Of a stretch of 16,526 nt of DNA, positions 7,412-14,202 are shown one piece after another. The stretch spans positions 1 through 16,526 of the forward strand of contig USJG01000035.1 of assembly GCA_900554925.1 (NCBI GenBank). The letters run 5' to 3'. Below the pieces are notes generated by a model. That model saw only the letters and a list, made by a program, of their open reading frames with translations, had not been told where the DNA came from and did no database searches. The DNA is from an uncultured Lachnospiraceae bacterium. Its GTDB lineage: Bacteria > Bacillota > Clostridia > Lachnospirales > Lachnospiraceae. Each line of letters begins with the position of its first letter. The stretch's first letter is position 1. A program made the position numbers and the translations under genes.

Positions 7412-8243
7412 TATGCTTTTTCCCTACAAAAAACTGAAAGGCCGGCTTGAAATAACGGTTCATGTATGCTCCCACCAGGATAATATACATGGCAGCATAC
7501 AGCCACAGCATCAAAATAATAATTGTGGTGAGATTTCCATAGGTATTAAATCCGTTAAATACATCAACATAAACAGAAAATACCCAGGTCATCACGCTCC
7601 ATGCCACAGCTGCAAAAACTGCGCCCGGAAGCTGCATTTTAAATCCCATGCGCGCTCCCGGCACATAAGTATATATCAGCGCTATCACAATAGTGAGCAC
7701 GGCCCACACAAAAAGGGATCTGAAATGCATTAACAGATCAAACAGATAGGAGATCTGTGGAATAATGCCTTCAATCAGCCTAATCAGTGAATTGCCAAAT
7801 ACCATGATAAGAAGTGACAACAGTATTGCAATAAGCATCAGCACCGTATATAAAGATGCCACCATACGAAGCACCAGATAATTTCTGTCTTCCTCTACGT
7901 CATTGACAGCATTCAGCCCCCGCATAAGGCCCAGCACGCCTTTTCCGGCGGACCACAGGGTGGCAATTGCCGTCACAGAAATGATACCGATTGATTTATC
8001 ATAAACATCTGCAATAATGCTGGTCAGCAGCCCATTCATGGCATCAGGCGATATTTCCCTGGCAGCACTCATCAAATTTGCCTCTGTAAGAGGCGTATAA
8101 GGTATGATTGCACAAAGCAGCATAAGCGCCGGGATCAGCGACAGAAAAAGGAAAAATGCTGTGCTTGCGGCAAATGCGCTGATATTTTTTCTGCTCATCT
8201 GTTTTCCAAAATCGTATCCAATAAATAATAATCGTTTAAACAT
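7386..8243 (-). CDS. YihY/virulence factor BrkB family membrane protein
   Basis: 285 aa with about six membrane segments. Typical family features are the N-terminal FAASTAFFLFLSLIPALMLL region (about 24-43), LWSAGKGVLGLMRGLN (about 97-112), YTYVPGARMGFK with the following LPGA (about 192-207), and the C-terminal YGNLTTIIILMLWLYAAMYI segment followed by GAYMN. The C-terminus is short and basic. Members were once called ribonuclease BN or BrkB, but most are integral membrane proteins of unproven function, so no role is assigned. It starts 18 bases after the SpoIID-like gene with an AAGAGGA ribosome binding site, so the two are probably cotranscribed. Its end overlaps the pheST promoter. Confidence 0.9.
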   Translation of the reverse strand: MFKRLLFIGYDFGKQMSRKNISAFAASTAFFLFLSLIPALMLLCAIIPYTPLTEANLMSAAREISPDAMNGLLTSIIADVYDKSIGIISVTAIATLWSAGKGVLGLMRGLNAVNDVEEDRNYLVLRMVASLYTVLMLIAILLSLLIMVFGNSLIRLIEGIIPQISYLFDLLMHFRSLFVWAVLTIVIALIYTYVPGARMGFKMQLPGAVFAAVAWSVMTWVFSVYVDVFNGFNTYGNLTTIIILMLWLYAAMYIILVGAYMNRYFKPAFQFFVGKKHIDRKEKIG

Positions 8244-8261
8244 AATGATTCCTCTTCAAAA

Positions 8262-10610
8262 TCAGTATATTTTATCCAGCCGGCAATCCTGAAAATAAAA
8301 AGAAAGAATGCTCTCGCAATCCATTTCTTCCATTCCCATGGCTCTGGCTCCATTCTGGGACATCCCCACGCCATGACCATAACCACCGCCACTGATAGTA
8401 TATCCTACCACACTTTCTTTCGCTTTTACAACATCAATTGTCAGATATGCGCTTGGAAGCAATGTATTGCTTTCATAGGATGAGCCATCCTGCCTGATCA
8501 CTTCTCCTCCCTGATTTAAAACATATCTGATATTATATTCAGAGACTATCTTATAGGTTCCCTTATCTGTTTCAATGAGAAGCTCATCCATCACACCGCC
8601 TTCTTTTCGTTTGAAACACTGTATATTGTACACCTTTTTAAATGCTTTGGGTTCTTTTTCTTCAAACAACTGATCATTTTCCACTTCTCCATCTTCCCCC
8701 ATAAAGGTAAGTACCTTGCCCGGAGCTGCCTGATACCGTTCTTCCATTCTCTGAAACAGCAAGGCAGTATCAAGCTCATCAAGCTCATATTCCCACCGGA
8801 ACCATGGTTCTTCCTTTTCGTATGCACTTTTATCGGTTTTTGTAATATAAGCTCTGAATTTATCTTCCTCCATAAGTTCAGCCGCAGTATAATCCCCTTC
8901 CTCCTGTGCAATATGTACAGCCTTCAGGTATGGCAGCTGGTCCTTCTGGTCTTCATTCCAGACTCCGGCATCTGCTCCGAAACCGCAGGAGGTAGAGTAA
9001 TAGTAAGTGCTGACAGGCTCCTCCTCATACAAAAGCAGCATACCTGCAGTTTCCTTAACTGCTTTTGTGGAATTTACATTTTCCGCAATATTATTGTAGA
9101 CCTGATACCCAACACTGTCATCCACATGGGCCCCTAAAGCTGCATATCCCGGCTGCTTTAAGTAACGGTACCCATAAGTTCTTGCGCATATAGCCTGGGC
9201 TTTTAAAGCCTCTATGGGGTAGGAAGCCGGCATTTCACTTGGAACTACCGAATATAAGTATTCCTCCAGCAGCACTTCATTGATAAGCACCAGTCCCTCC
9301 TTTGTCTCTGCAATTTCCATACTGCCCCTGTAAGAAGGCGTCCCCTGGCTGCGGTTTAGGGAAAGCACCTGGATTTTCCCGGTGTTTACGTCAGGTATGA
9401 TTTCCATCCGAGCTCCCGAAAGATACTCATCTCCCGCTGAAATTATAATTTTTTGTCCCGGTGCCACCTTTTCCTGCTTTCGCTGCTCATAGTCTCCATA
9501 AAAGATCGTCATCGGATCCTGACAGGTCAGAATGATCTCATCATGATACAGACTATTGAAATCATTGCTTTTAATCGCTACGCGAATGGTTTCCATTTCT
9601 TCTTTTCTGGTAATCAAAAATGCACATACCTTTCCATTCTCCAGTACAAAGTCTGCAAAATCATAACCGATAGACAAATCCGACCTGTCTGCTTTGCTGA
9701 GTTTTTCATACAATTGATAGCCTATGCAATTTTCCTTGATTCCAATGCTTCCATATCCTTCAATCTCAAACTGCCCCTCTGAGATACTAAGGAGTTTCCC
9801 GCTTATTCTCTCACTTTTAACACAGACCTCCAAAATAGTCCCTTCCTGAAAGCTGATGTCTCCCACCTGTTCCCGCAAAGAATACGCATCGCCGTCTTTA
9901 TGCTGATATTCTCCCAGAACCTCATAGTCCTCATAAAAGAACCTGATATTCTTTCCATCATCCTCCATGATCCAGACATTTTCAAGAACGCTTTTTCCGG
10001 GCAAGATTTCAACTAAGGTAAGCAGCCGGTTTTCCCTTACATAAACCTTTGCTTTCGTATACTTTAAATCCATAAGCTCCTTAGAAAGGCAGGTATAAAC
10101 TTTCCCGTCCTTTCCCAAAAGGTGCGTATCCTCCAGGATTTTCTCTCCTGTAAAAAGTTCGCTCCCCCCCAGAACCTCCACTGTTTCTAATCTGATGAAA
10201 TCTGTCAGGCCATAGGATGACAGAATAACTTCATAACTGTTATACCAGTCCTTTTTCAGCAAAAAGAACCCGCCTCTGTATTTATCTTTATATGTAATCT
10301 TTTCCTTTTCGTAAGACTGCTCTTCCTCTCCCAGCACACAATCCAATATTTCCATATAGGTATCATAATCCAAATATTCTTCCGTCTCTGAAAATCCGTT
10401 TATTTTTTCCAAAAGGCCGGAATCAATCTGCCTGCCGCTGATCTGTTCAAACTCCTTTAATAATATCAGCACATCTGACGCCGGAATCAGCTCACCTGAA
10501 GGCTGCTTTAACTGCAATACCCTTTCATCCGTATAAATCAGCCAGATAAACAATGCTGTCAACACAATTACTGCAACAAGCTTTATAAAAATTCTTACAT
10601 CTTTTTCCAT
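8262..10610 (-). CDS. SpoIID/LytB-domain protein with long N-terminal extension
   Basis: 782 aa. One N-terminal membrane anchor (about 7-26) precedes a largely acidic region, so most of the protein should be outside the cytoplasm. The last ~350 residues are a SpoIID/LytB domain: EYLYSVVPSEMPASYPIEAL with the catalytic-type Glu459, CARTYGYRYL (475-484), YYYSTSCGFGADAGVW (536-551) and GGGYGHGVGMSQNGARAMG (741-759). SpoIID is a lytic transglycosylase that trims glycan strands during engulfment; LytB-type members modify or stimulate autolysins. Residues ~30-430 show no family I recognise. At more than twice the length of B. subtilis SpoIID (~340 aa), and without spoIIIA/spoIIQ neighbours, it may be a sporulation or vegetative wall enzyme rather than SpoIID itself. 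The start has an AAGGGGAT ribosome binding site; no clear promoter lies between it and the terminator at 10641-10671. Confidence 0.88.
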   Translation of the reverse strand: MEKDVRIFIKLVAVIVLTALFIWLIYTDERVLQLKQPSGELIPASDVLILLKEFEQISGRQIDSGLLEKINGFSETEEYLDYDTYMEILDCVLGEEEQSYEKEKITYKDKYRGGFFLLKKDWYNSYEVILSSYGLTDFIRLETVEVLGGSELFTGEKILEDTHLLGKDGKVYTCLSKELMDLKYTKAKVYVRENRLLTLVEILPGKSVLENVWIMEDDGKNIRFFYEDYEVLGEYQHKDGDAYSLREQVGDISFQEGTILEVCVKSERISGKLLSISEGQFEIEGYGSIGIKENCIGYQLYEKLSKADRSDLSIGYDFADFVLENGKVCAFLITRKEEMETIRVAIKSNDFNSLYHDEIILTCQDPMTIFYGDYEQRKQEKVAPGQKIIISAGDEYLSGARMEIIPDVNTGKIQVLSLNRSQGTPSYRGSMEIAETKEGLVLINEVLLEEYLYSVVPSEMPASYPIEALKAQAICARTYGYRYLKQPGYAALGAHVDDSVGYQVYNNIAENVNSTKAVKETAGMLLLYEEEPVSTYYYSTSCGFGADAGVWNEDQKDQLPYLKAVHIAQEEGDYTAAELMEEDKFRAYITKTDKSAYEKEEPWFRWEYELDELDTALLFQRMEERYQAAPGKVLTFMGEDGEVENDQLFEEKEPKAFKKVYNIQCFKRKEGGVMDELLIETDKGTYKIVSEYNIRYVLNQGGEVIRQDGSSYESNTLLPSAYLTIDVVKAKESVVGYTISGGGYGHGVGMSQNGARAMGMEEMDCESILSFYFQDCRLDKIY

Positions 10611-10640
10611 GCATATCCCCTTTTACCTGCGGCACAAGTA

Positions 10641-10671
10641 AGAAAAGCAGCCCAATATGGGCTGCTTTTCT
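10641..10671. terminator. Intrinsic terminator of the structured RNA
   Basis: A perfect 14 bp inverted repeat, AGAAAAGCAGCCCA (10641-10654) with 10658-10671, around a 3 base loop. The minus strand reads GGGCTGCTTTTCT and the plus strand reads GGGCTGCTTTTCTTCT, so it could work in both directions. It sits 30 bases ahead of the SpoIID-like start codon and ends the upstream non-coding transcript. Read-through would be one way to transcribe the SpoIID-like gene. Confidence 0.85.
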
Positions 10672-10868
10672 TCTGTTTATTCCCCAAAATGCCGGTTCCT
10701 GCCTTTTGACTCCTAGCCATGCTAGGTGGGTAACCGCAACCTGCACTTTTGCCTTCCCTTCCAATCCTCAAAATGAGTGAGGGCTTGACAGCCGCCAGAT
10801 GATGTAGGAATCCCGTTGAAAGTATCTGTAGGTTCAAAACTAACAGGAGTTGTCGTACATTTCAGGTT
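10641..10868 (-). ncRNA. Candidate structured non-coding RNA, ~230 nt, family unassigned
   Basis: Bounded by a promoter (-10 at 10880-10875) and a strong terminator, this interval encodes no convincing protein. The minus-strand transcript folds into nested helices: CCUGAAAUG (10866-10858) with CAUUUUGGGG (10691-10682, wobbles and one bulge), UCCUG (10848-10844) with CAGGA (10701-10697), UUUUGA (10839-10834) with UCAAAA (10709-10704), ACCU (10833-10830) with AGGU (10742-10739), and a local hairpin CCUAGC/GCUAGG (10726-10712). The ordered long-range nesting plus dedicated promoter and terminator argue for a functional RNA. Size and style suggest comparison with the raiA-motif RNA, or less likely 6S RNA; I cannot assign the family by eye. 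Confidence 0.7.
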
Positions 10869-10874
10869 AATTTT

Positions 10875-10903
10875 ATTATATCCAATACAAGGTTAAAATA
10901 CAA
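10875..10903 (-). promoter_or_regulatory. Promoter of the structured RNA
   Basis: Minus strand: -35 TTGTAT (10903-10898), 17 base spacer, perfect -10 TATAAT (10880-10875). The predicted start near 10868 gives an RNA beginning AACCUGAAAUG, which is the 5' arm of the outermost helix. Confidence 0.8.
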
Positions 10904-11044
10904 CCGGTAAATTTCATGAAATACTTTCCCTTTGAATAAAAAAGTAAATTCCACATCTGGCTGAATTTAGTCTTACACTTGCACGACTGATTGTTCTTAG
11001 GCATCTGAGCCAGAGGTAATACACCAGCCACCCGATAGGGTTTG

Positions 11045-11167
11045 CCCTTGATGATGGGCAATAGAAATGCTATAATATGAGAAATACGACGGTACAGAAC
11101 CTGATTGTTCTTGAGTTCTTCGCCTTCGGTAATATCGACTGGCATTTCTATTGTTCATTGTCAAGGG
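11045..11167 (+). repeat. 26 bp internal inverted repeat of the IS-like element
   Basis: The 26-base segments 11045-11070 and 11142-11167 are reverse complements at 22 of 26 positions. All four differences become G-U pairs if the plus strand is transcribed, whereas the minus strand would have A-C mismatches. GCCACCC (11027-11033) and GGGTGGC (11165-11171) extend the pairing around a 14-base bulge. The loop of ~71 bases holds no recognisable gene. Confidence 0.7.
11048..11076 (+). promoter_or_regulatory. Plus-strand promoter inside the IS-like element
   Basis: TTGATG (11048-11053), 17 base spacer, TATAAT (11071-11076), with TGC before the -10 giving an extended -10 (TGnTATAAT). It would transcribe rightward through the rest of the element toward the 3' end of pckA, antisense to that gene. 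It may be the former transposase promoter. Confidence 0.6.
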
Positions 11168-11396
11168 TGGCGGTAGGCGAGTGGAATTTAGTTTTACATT
11201 CGTTTTTACCTATTGCTTATTTGTTGTACCCTAATATCAATACCAATTACAAAATCCGCTCAAAATCAAGCAATTTGTAAGAGTAAATTCCAGATGCAAA
11301 ACCAAAATCCGCATAAAAATAGAATTTAGTCGTCAGTACGGAATTTATTTTTACAAGTGGAATTTAACTTTTCACTCAACCTGAAATACTTTCCAA

Positions 11397-11425
11397 TAAA
11401 ACAGGGCTGCCATTTTGACAGCCCC
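11397..11425 (-). terminator. pckA intrinsic terminator
   Basis: On the minus strand GGGCTG (11424-11419) pairs with CAGCCC (11409-11404), extended by a C-G and a U-G pair around an AAAAT loop, and is followed by TGTTTT. It lies 27 bases beyond the pckA stop codon. On the plus strand there is no T-run, so it should not stop rightward transcription from the IS-like element. Confidence 0.83.
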
Positions 11426-11451
11426 GTCTAAAGTCTTCAGGATAATTTATC

Positions 11452-13056
11452 TTATAACTGAGGACCAGCTTTAACTAATGCCTTGCCAGCTTCATTACCC
11501 TCATATTTTGCAAAGTTCTTAACAAATCTCTGTGCCAGATCTTTTGCCTTGGTTTCCCATTCAGAGACATCTGCATATGTATCACGAGGATCAAGGATAT
11601 TTGAATCTACACCTGGAAGCTCTGTAGGAACTTCAAAGTTAAAGTAAGGAATCTTCTTTGTAGGCGCATTCTGAATATCACCATTTAAGATTGCATCAAT
11701 GATACCGCGGGTATCTTTGATGGTGATACGCTTTCCTGTACCATTCCATCCGGTATTTACCAGATATGCCTTTGCGCCGTTTGCTTCCATCCTCTTAACA
11801 AGCTCTTCACCGTATTTTGTAGGATGTAATTCAAGGAATGCCTGTCCAAAGCAAGCTGAGAAAGTAGGGGTGGGCTCTGTGATACCACGCTCTGTACCAG
11901 CAAGCTTAGCTGTAAATCCTGACAGGAAGTAGTACTCTGTCTGCTCAGGTGTCAGAATAGATACAGGAGGGAGTACGCCGAAAGCATCTGCTGACAGGAA
12001 GATTACATTTTTAGCTGCCGGTGCAGAAGAAACCGGGCGCACAATATTCTTAATATGATTAATCGGATATGATACACGGGTATTTTCGGTTACGCTCTTG
12101 TCGTCAAAATCGATCTTGCCTTCAGCATCCAATGTTACGTTCTCAAGAAGAGCATCACGCTTGATTGCATTGTAAATATCAGGCTCAGATTCCTTGTCAA
12201 GGTTGATAACCTTTGCATAGCAGCCGCCTTCAAAGTTAAATACGCCGTTATCGTCCCAGCCATGTTCGTCATCACCGATAAGAAGACGCTTGGGATCTGT
12301 TGACAGGGTTGTCTTACCTGTACCGGAAAGACCAAAGAAGATTGCGGTATTCTCGCCGTTCATATCTGTGTTTGCAGAGCAGTGCATGGAAGCGATACCC
12401 TTCAAAGGCAGATAATAATTCATCATGGAGAACATACCCTTCTTCATTTCTCCGCCATACCATGTGTTAACAATAACCTGCTCGCGGCTGGTAATATTGA
12501 ACATTACGGCTGTCTCTGAATTTAAGCCTAATTCTTTGTAATTTTCTACTTTTGCCTTTGAAGCATTGTAGACAACAAAATCAGGCTCAAAATTTTCAAG
12601 TTCTTCAGCAGTAGGCTGGATGAACATATTTTTAACGAAATGAGCCTGCCATGCTACTTCCATGATGAAACGGATTCCCATACGTGTGTCTTTATTGGCA
12701 CCGCAGAAAGCGTCTACCACGAAAAGTCTCTTGTTGGAAAGTTCGTCAAGGGCCAGTTCCTTTACTGCTTTCCATGTTTCTTCTGTAGCCGGATGGTTAT
12801 CATTCTTATATTCGTCAGAAGTCCACCAAACAGTGTCCTTTGAATTTTCATCTACTACAATATACTTATCTTTAGGTGAACGTCCTGTATAAATACCAGT
12901 CATTACATTAACTGCACCAAGTTCACTCACCTGTCCTTTTTCGTAACCAGTCAGATCAGCTTTTGTCTCTTCTTCAAATAATAATTCATAAGAAGGATTG
13001 TAGACAATTTCTGTGGTTCCGGTAATACCATACTTGCTTAAATTGATTTCTGCCAT
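11452..13056 (-). CDS. pckA: Phosphoenolpyruvate carboxykinase (ATP)
   Basis: 534 aa, full length for the ATP-dependent family. It interconverts oxaloacetate + ATP and phosphoenolpyruvate + CO2 + ADP. In fermenting anaerobes it often runs toward oxaloacetate, for CO2 fixation and succinate formation. Visible motifs: YTGRSPKDKY (57-66, substrate Arg59), NTWYGGEMKKGMF (metal-binding Lys about 205), SMHCSAN (metal His225), P-loop GLSGTGKTTLS (242-252), IGDDEHGW (260-267), ENTRVSYPI with Arg327, and a C-terminal NTGWNGTGKRI nucleotide-binding segment (434-444). The ATG at 13056 follows AAGAGGT by 9 bases. It is monocistronic: its own terminator is downstream, and a permease gene of different base composition lies upstream. 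Confidence 0.98.
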   Translation of the reverse strand: MAEINLSKYGITGTTEIVYNPSYELLFEEETKADLTGYEKGQVSELGAVNVMTGIYTGRSPKDKYIVVDENSKDTVWWTSDEYKNDNHPATEETWKAVKELALDELSNKRLFVVDAFCGANKDTRMGIRFIMEVAWQAHFVKNMFIQPTAEELENFEPDFVVYNASKAKVENYKELGLNSETAVMFNITSREQVIVNTWYGGEMKKGMFSMMNYYLPLKGIASMHCSANTDMNGENTAIFFGLSGTGKTTLSTDPKRLLIGDDEHGWDDNGVFNFEGGCYAKVINLDKESEPDIYNAIKRDALLENVTLDAEGKIDFDDKSVTENTRVSYPINHIKNIVRPVSSAPAAKNVIFLSADAFGVLPPVSILTPEQTEYYFLSGFTAKLAGTERGITEPTPTFSACFGQAFLELHPTKYGEELVKRMEANGAKAYLVNTGWNGTGKRITIKDTRGIIDAILNGDIQNAPTKKIPYFNFEVPTELPGVDSNILDPRDTYADVSEWETKAKDLAQRFVKNFAKYEGNEAGKALVKAGPQL

Positions 13057-13090
13057 CTTACTTTAACCTCTTTTCTTTCATATTTTCAGC

Positions 13091-13102
13091 CCGCATATGC
13101 GG
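13091..13102. repeat. 12 bp perfect palindrome in the pckA 5' region
   Basis: CCGCATATGCGG lies 35 bases ahead of the pckA start codon. If the promoter at 13149-13177 is used, this lies in the untranslated leader, where it could form a small hairpin or be an operator. No regulator family is recognised. Confidence 0.35.
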
Positions 13103-13144
13103 AATATTAAAACCCCAACATAATGGACATTCCTAGTATCGTCA

Positions 13145-14074
13145 TCATATTATACATGATAGGTAAATAAAAATCAATAACAATGTAATCATACAAACAA
13201 TAGAGATAATGATACTTAAAGAATTTGCTGTTGCAGGCAGATCACCACTATAGCCAATTTTTTGACTAAACACAGCTGAAACTGTTGATAAAGGGGCACA
13301 AAGAGCCATAGTTAATATTTCTTTAGCTAATAATGGCAATGGTAATACAATGAAAATGATACCTGATAAAATCAAAGTGCCAACAATTCTTAACACTATG
13401 ATTTTAACAACATGATATGCTTCACTATGTGAGACTTTGATTTCAAGCATTAAACCAATCATCATCATGGCTAAAAAGCTATTTCCTGCGCCAATAGTCG
13501 TTGCCATAGAAAGAATATATGATGGAAATTCAATTTGAAATATTGCCATTATAAAAATCAATAAATAGACATCAAATGGAATAGAAGAAAAAAGTTTTTT
13601 TAAAACATCCTTTAAATGAAAATCACTTTGACCACTGGCAACATGATCGGCTAAAGCATACGTAATCCCTAATCCCATTAATGCATTTCCAATATCAAAA
13701 GAACATAAATAAACGACTCCCATACCAGGAAAAAAAGATTGAACAAATGGCAATACAAAATTTCCAATATTATACCCTGATACATTAATCATATATGTTC
13801 CTTTGATAACAGGACGTTCTTTATAAGCAAATCCATAACCAACGAGAATCATAATAATATTAGATAAAATACCTACAGCTATCAATATAAGAATTGTCAT
13901 ATCTAATGTAATTCCATTGGCACTTGTTAATAAAGCACATGGCAATGTCACATTCATAATAATGGTTGCTAAAATATTTGCATCACTCTTTTTTAAAACT
14001 TTCACTTTTTTTAAAAAGTATGCAATCACAATAATCAAAATAAAAGTTAATGATGTTATCAAAACGTCAAACAT
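13145..14074 (-). CDS. AEC-family (auxin efflux carrier-like) transporter
   Basis: 309 aa from the ATG at 14074, chosen because AAGGGG lies just upstream and a good -10 element sits between this ATG and an in-frame codon at 14131. About ten hydrophobic helices form two halves. Family features are FLKKVKVLKKSDANILATIIMNV with LPCALL (20-48), VSGYNIGNFVLPFVQ (98-112), FDIGNALMGLG (126-136) and, in the second half, APLSTVSAVFSQKIGYSGDL with the following PATANSLS (260-287). AEC carriers are secondary transporters, in bacteria often of carboxylates such as malate; the substrate cannot be read. Base and codon use are much more AT-rich than in pckA. The gene is divergent from the HAD gene, and its end carries the likely pckA promoter. 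Confidence 0.9.
   Translation of the reverse strand: MFDVLITSLTFILIIVIAYFLKKVKVLKKSDANILATIIMNVTLPCALLTSANGITLDMTILILIAVGILSNIIMILVGYGFAYKERPVIKGTYMINVSGYNIGNFVLPFVQSFFPGMGVVYLCSFDIGNALMGLGITYALADHVASGQSDFHLKDVLKKLFSSIPFDVYLLIFIMAIFQIEFPSYILSMATTIGAGNSFLAMMMIGLMLEIKVSHSEAYHVVKIIVLRIVGTLILSGIIFIVLPLPLLAKEILTMALCAPLSTVSAVFSQKIGYSGDLPATANSLSIIISIVCMITLLLIFIYLSCII
13149..13177 (-). promoter_or_regulatory. Probable pckA promoter within the upstream gene's 3' end
   Basis: Minus strand: -35 TTGATT (13177-13172), 17 base spacer, perfect -10 TATAAT (13154-13149), giving a leader of ~85 bases. The elements lie inside the last codons of the AEC permease gene, in the AT-rich segment. No comparably good promoter is seen between 13057 and 13144. 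Confidence 0.6.
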
Positions 14075-14096
14075 TTTTCCCCTTCTTTCTTCATGC

Positions 14097-14105
14097 ATTA
14101 TAGCA
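14097..14105 (-). promoter_or_regulatory. Extended -10 promoter of the AEC transporter gene
   Basis: Minus strand TGCTATAAT (14105-14097) is an extended -10 (TGnTATAAT) about 22 bases ahead of the start codon. No strong -35 is seen at normal spacing, as is common for extended -10 promoters. Its position favours the start at 14074. Confidence 0.55.
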
Positions 14106-14149
14106 CTTTTATTATAAAAAAGATAAAACAAGCAAAAAATGAAAATTTT

Positions 14150-14177
14150 TTGTAAAATATATAATGTTTGATATAAT
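14150..14177 (+). promoter_or_regulatory. Promoter of the HAD phosphatase gene
   Basis: TTGTAA (14150-14155), 16 base spacer, TATAAT (14172-14177), followed by the AAGGAGG ribosome binding site and the ATG at 14203. It is divergent from the AEC transporter promoter across a short, very AT-rich intergenic region. Confidence 0.7.
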
Positions 14178-14202
14178 AAAAGAAACGATAAGGAGGATAT
14201 AT

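Larger units (their letters stand above)
10930..11381. mobile_element. Non-autonomous / decayed insertion-sequence element (MITE-like)
   Basis: About 450 bp with no credible gene. The left end (10932-10954) and right end (11379-11357, reversed) match at 19 of 23 positions and share AAATTCCAC. The core GAATTTA recurs inside at 10963, 11183, 11322, 11341 and 11360 in one orientation, and as TAAATTC near 10945 and 11284 in the other. Multiple short repeats clustered at element ends are typical of transposase-binding sites, for example in IS21-like elements, but the family is not identified. A 26 bp inverted repeat and a promoter lie inside. It is inserted between the pckA terminator and the promoter of the structured RNA. 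Confidence 0.65.
10917..11394 (+). repeat. 13 bp direct repeat flanking the IS-like element
   Basis: TGAAATACTTTCC occurs at 10917-10929 and again at 11382-11394, immediately outside the imperfect terminal inverted repeats of the element between them. It could be a long target-site duplication, or a repeat that is part of the element. Only the exact repetition is observed. Confidence 0.65.

Noticed and set aside
10525..10837. Two overlapping minus-strand frames of 79-80 codons in the structured RNA region
   Set aside because: Both pass through the terminator hairpin and paired segments, and one overlaps the SpoIID-like gene out of frame; RNA features explain the interval better.
10876..11145. 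89-codon minus-strand reading frame across the IS-like element
   Set aside because: It crosses the terminal repeat, internal hairpin and RNA promoter, has no good ribosome binding site, and resembles no protein family; best read as a chance frame.
11077..11280. 67-codon plus-strand reading frame downstream of the element's promoter
   Set aside because: Its ATG overlaps the predicted transcription start region, no ribosome binding site is seen, and it runs through repeat sequence with no recognisable domain.
13107..13157. 16-residue hydrophobic minus-strand frame beginning MYNMMT at the composition junction, possibly a leftover gene end
   Set aside because: It is very short, out of frame with the AEC gene and contains the probable pckA -10 region; without homology it cannot be distinguished from chance.
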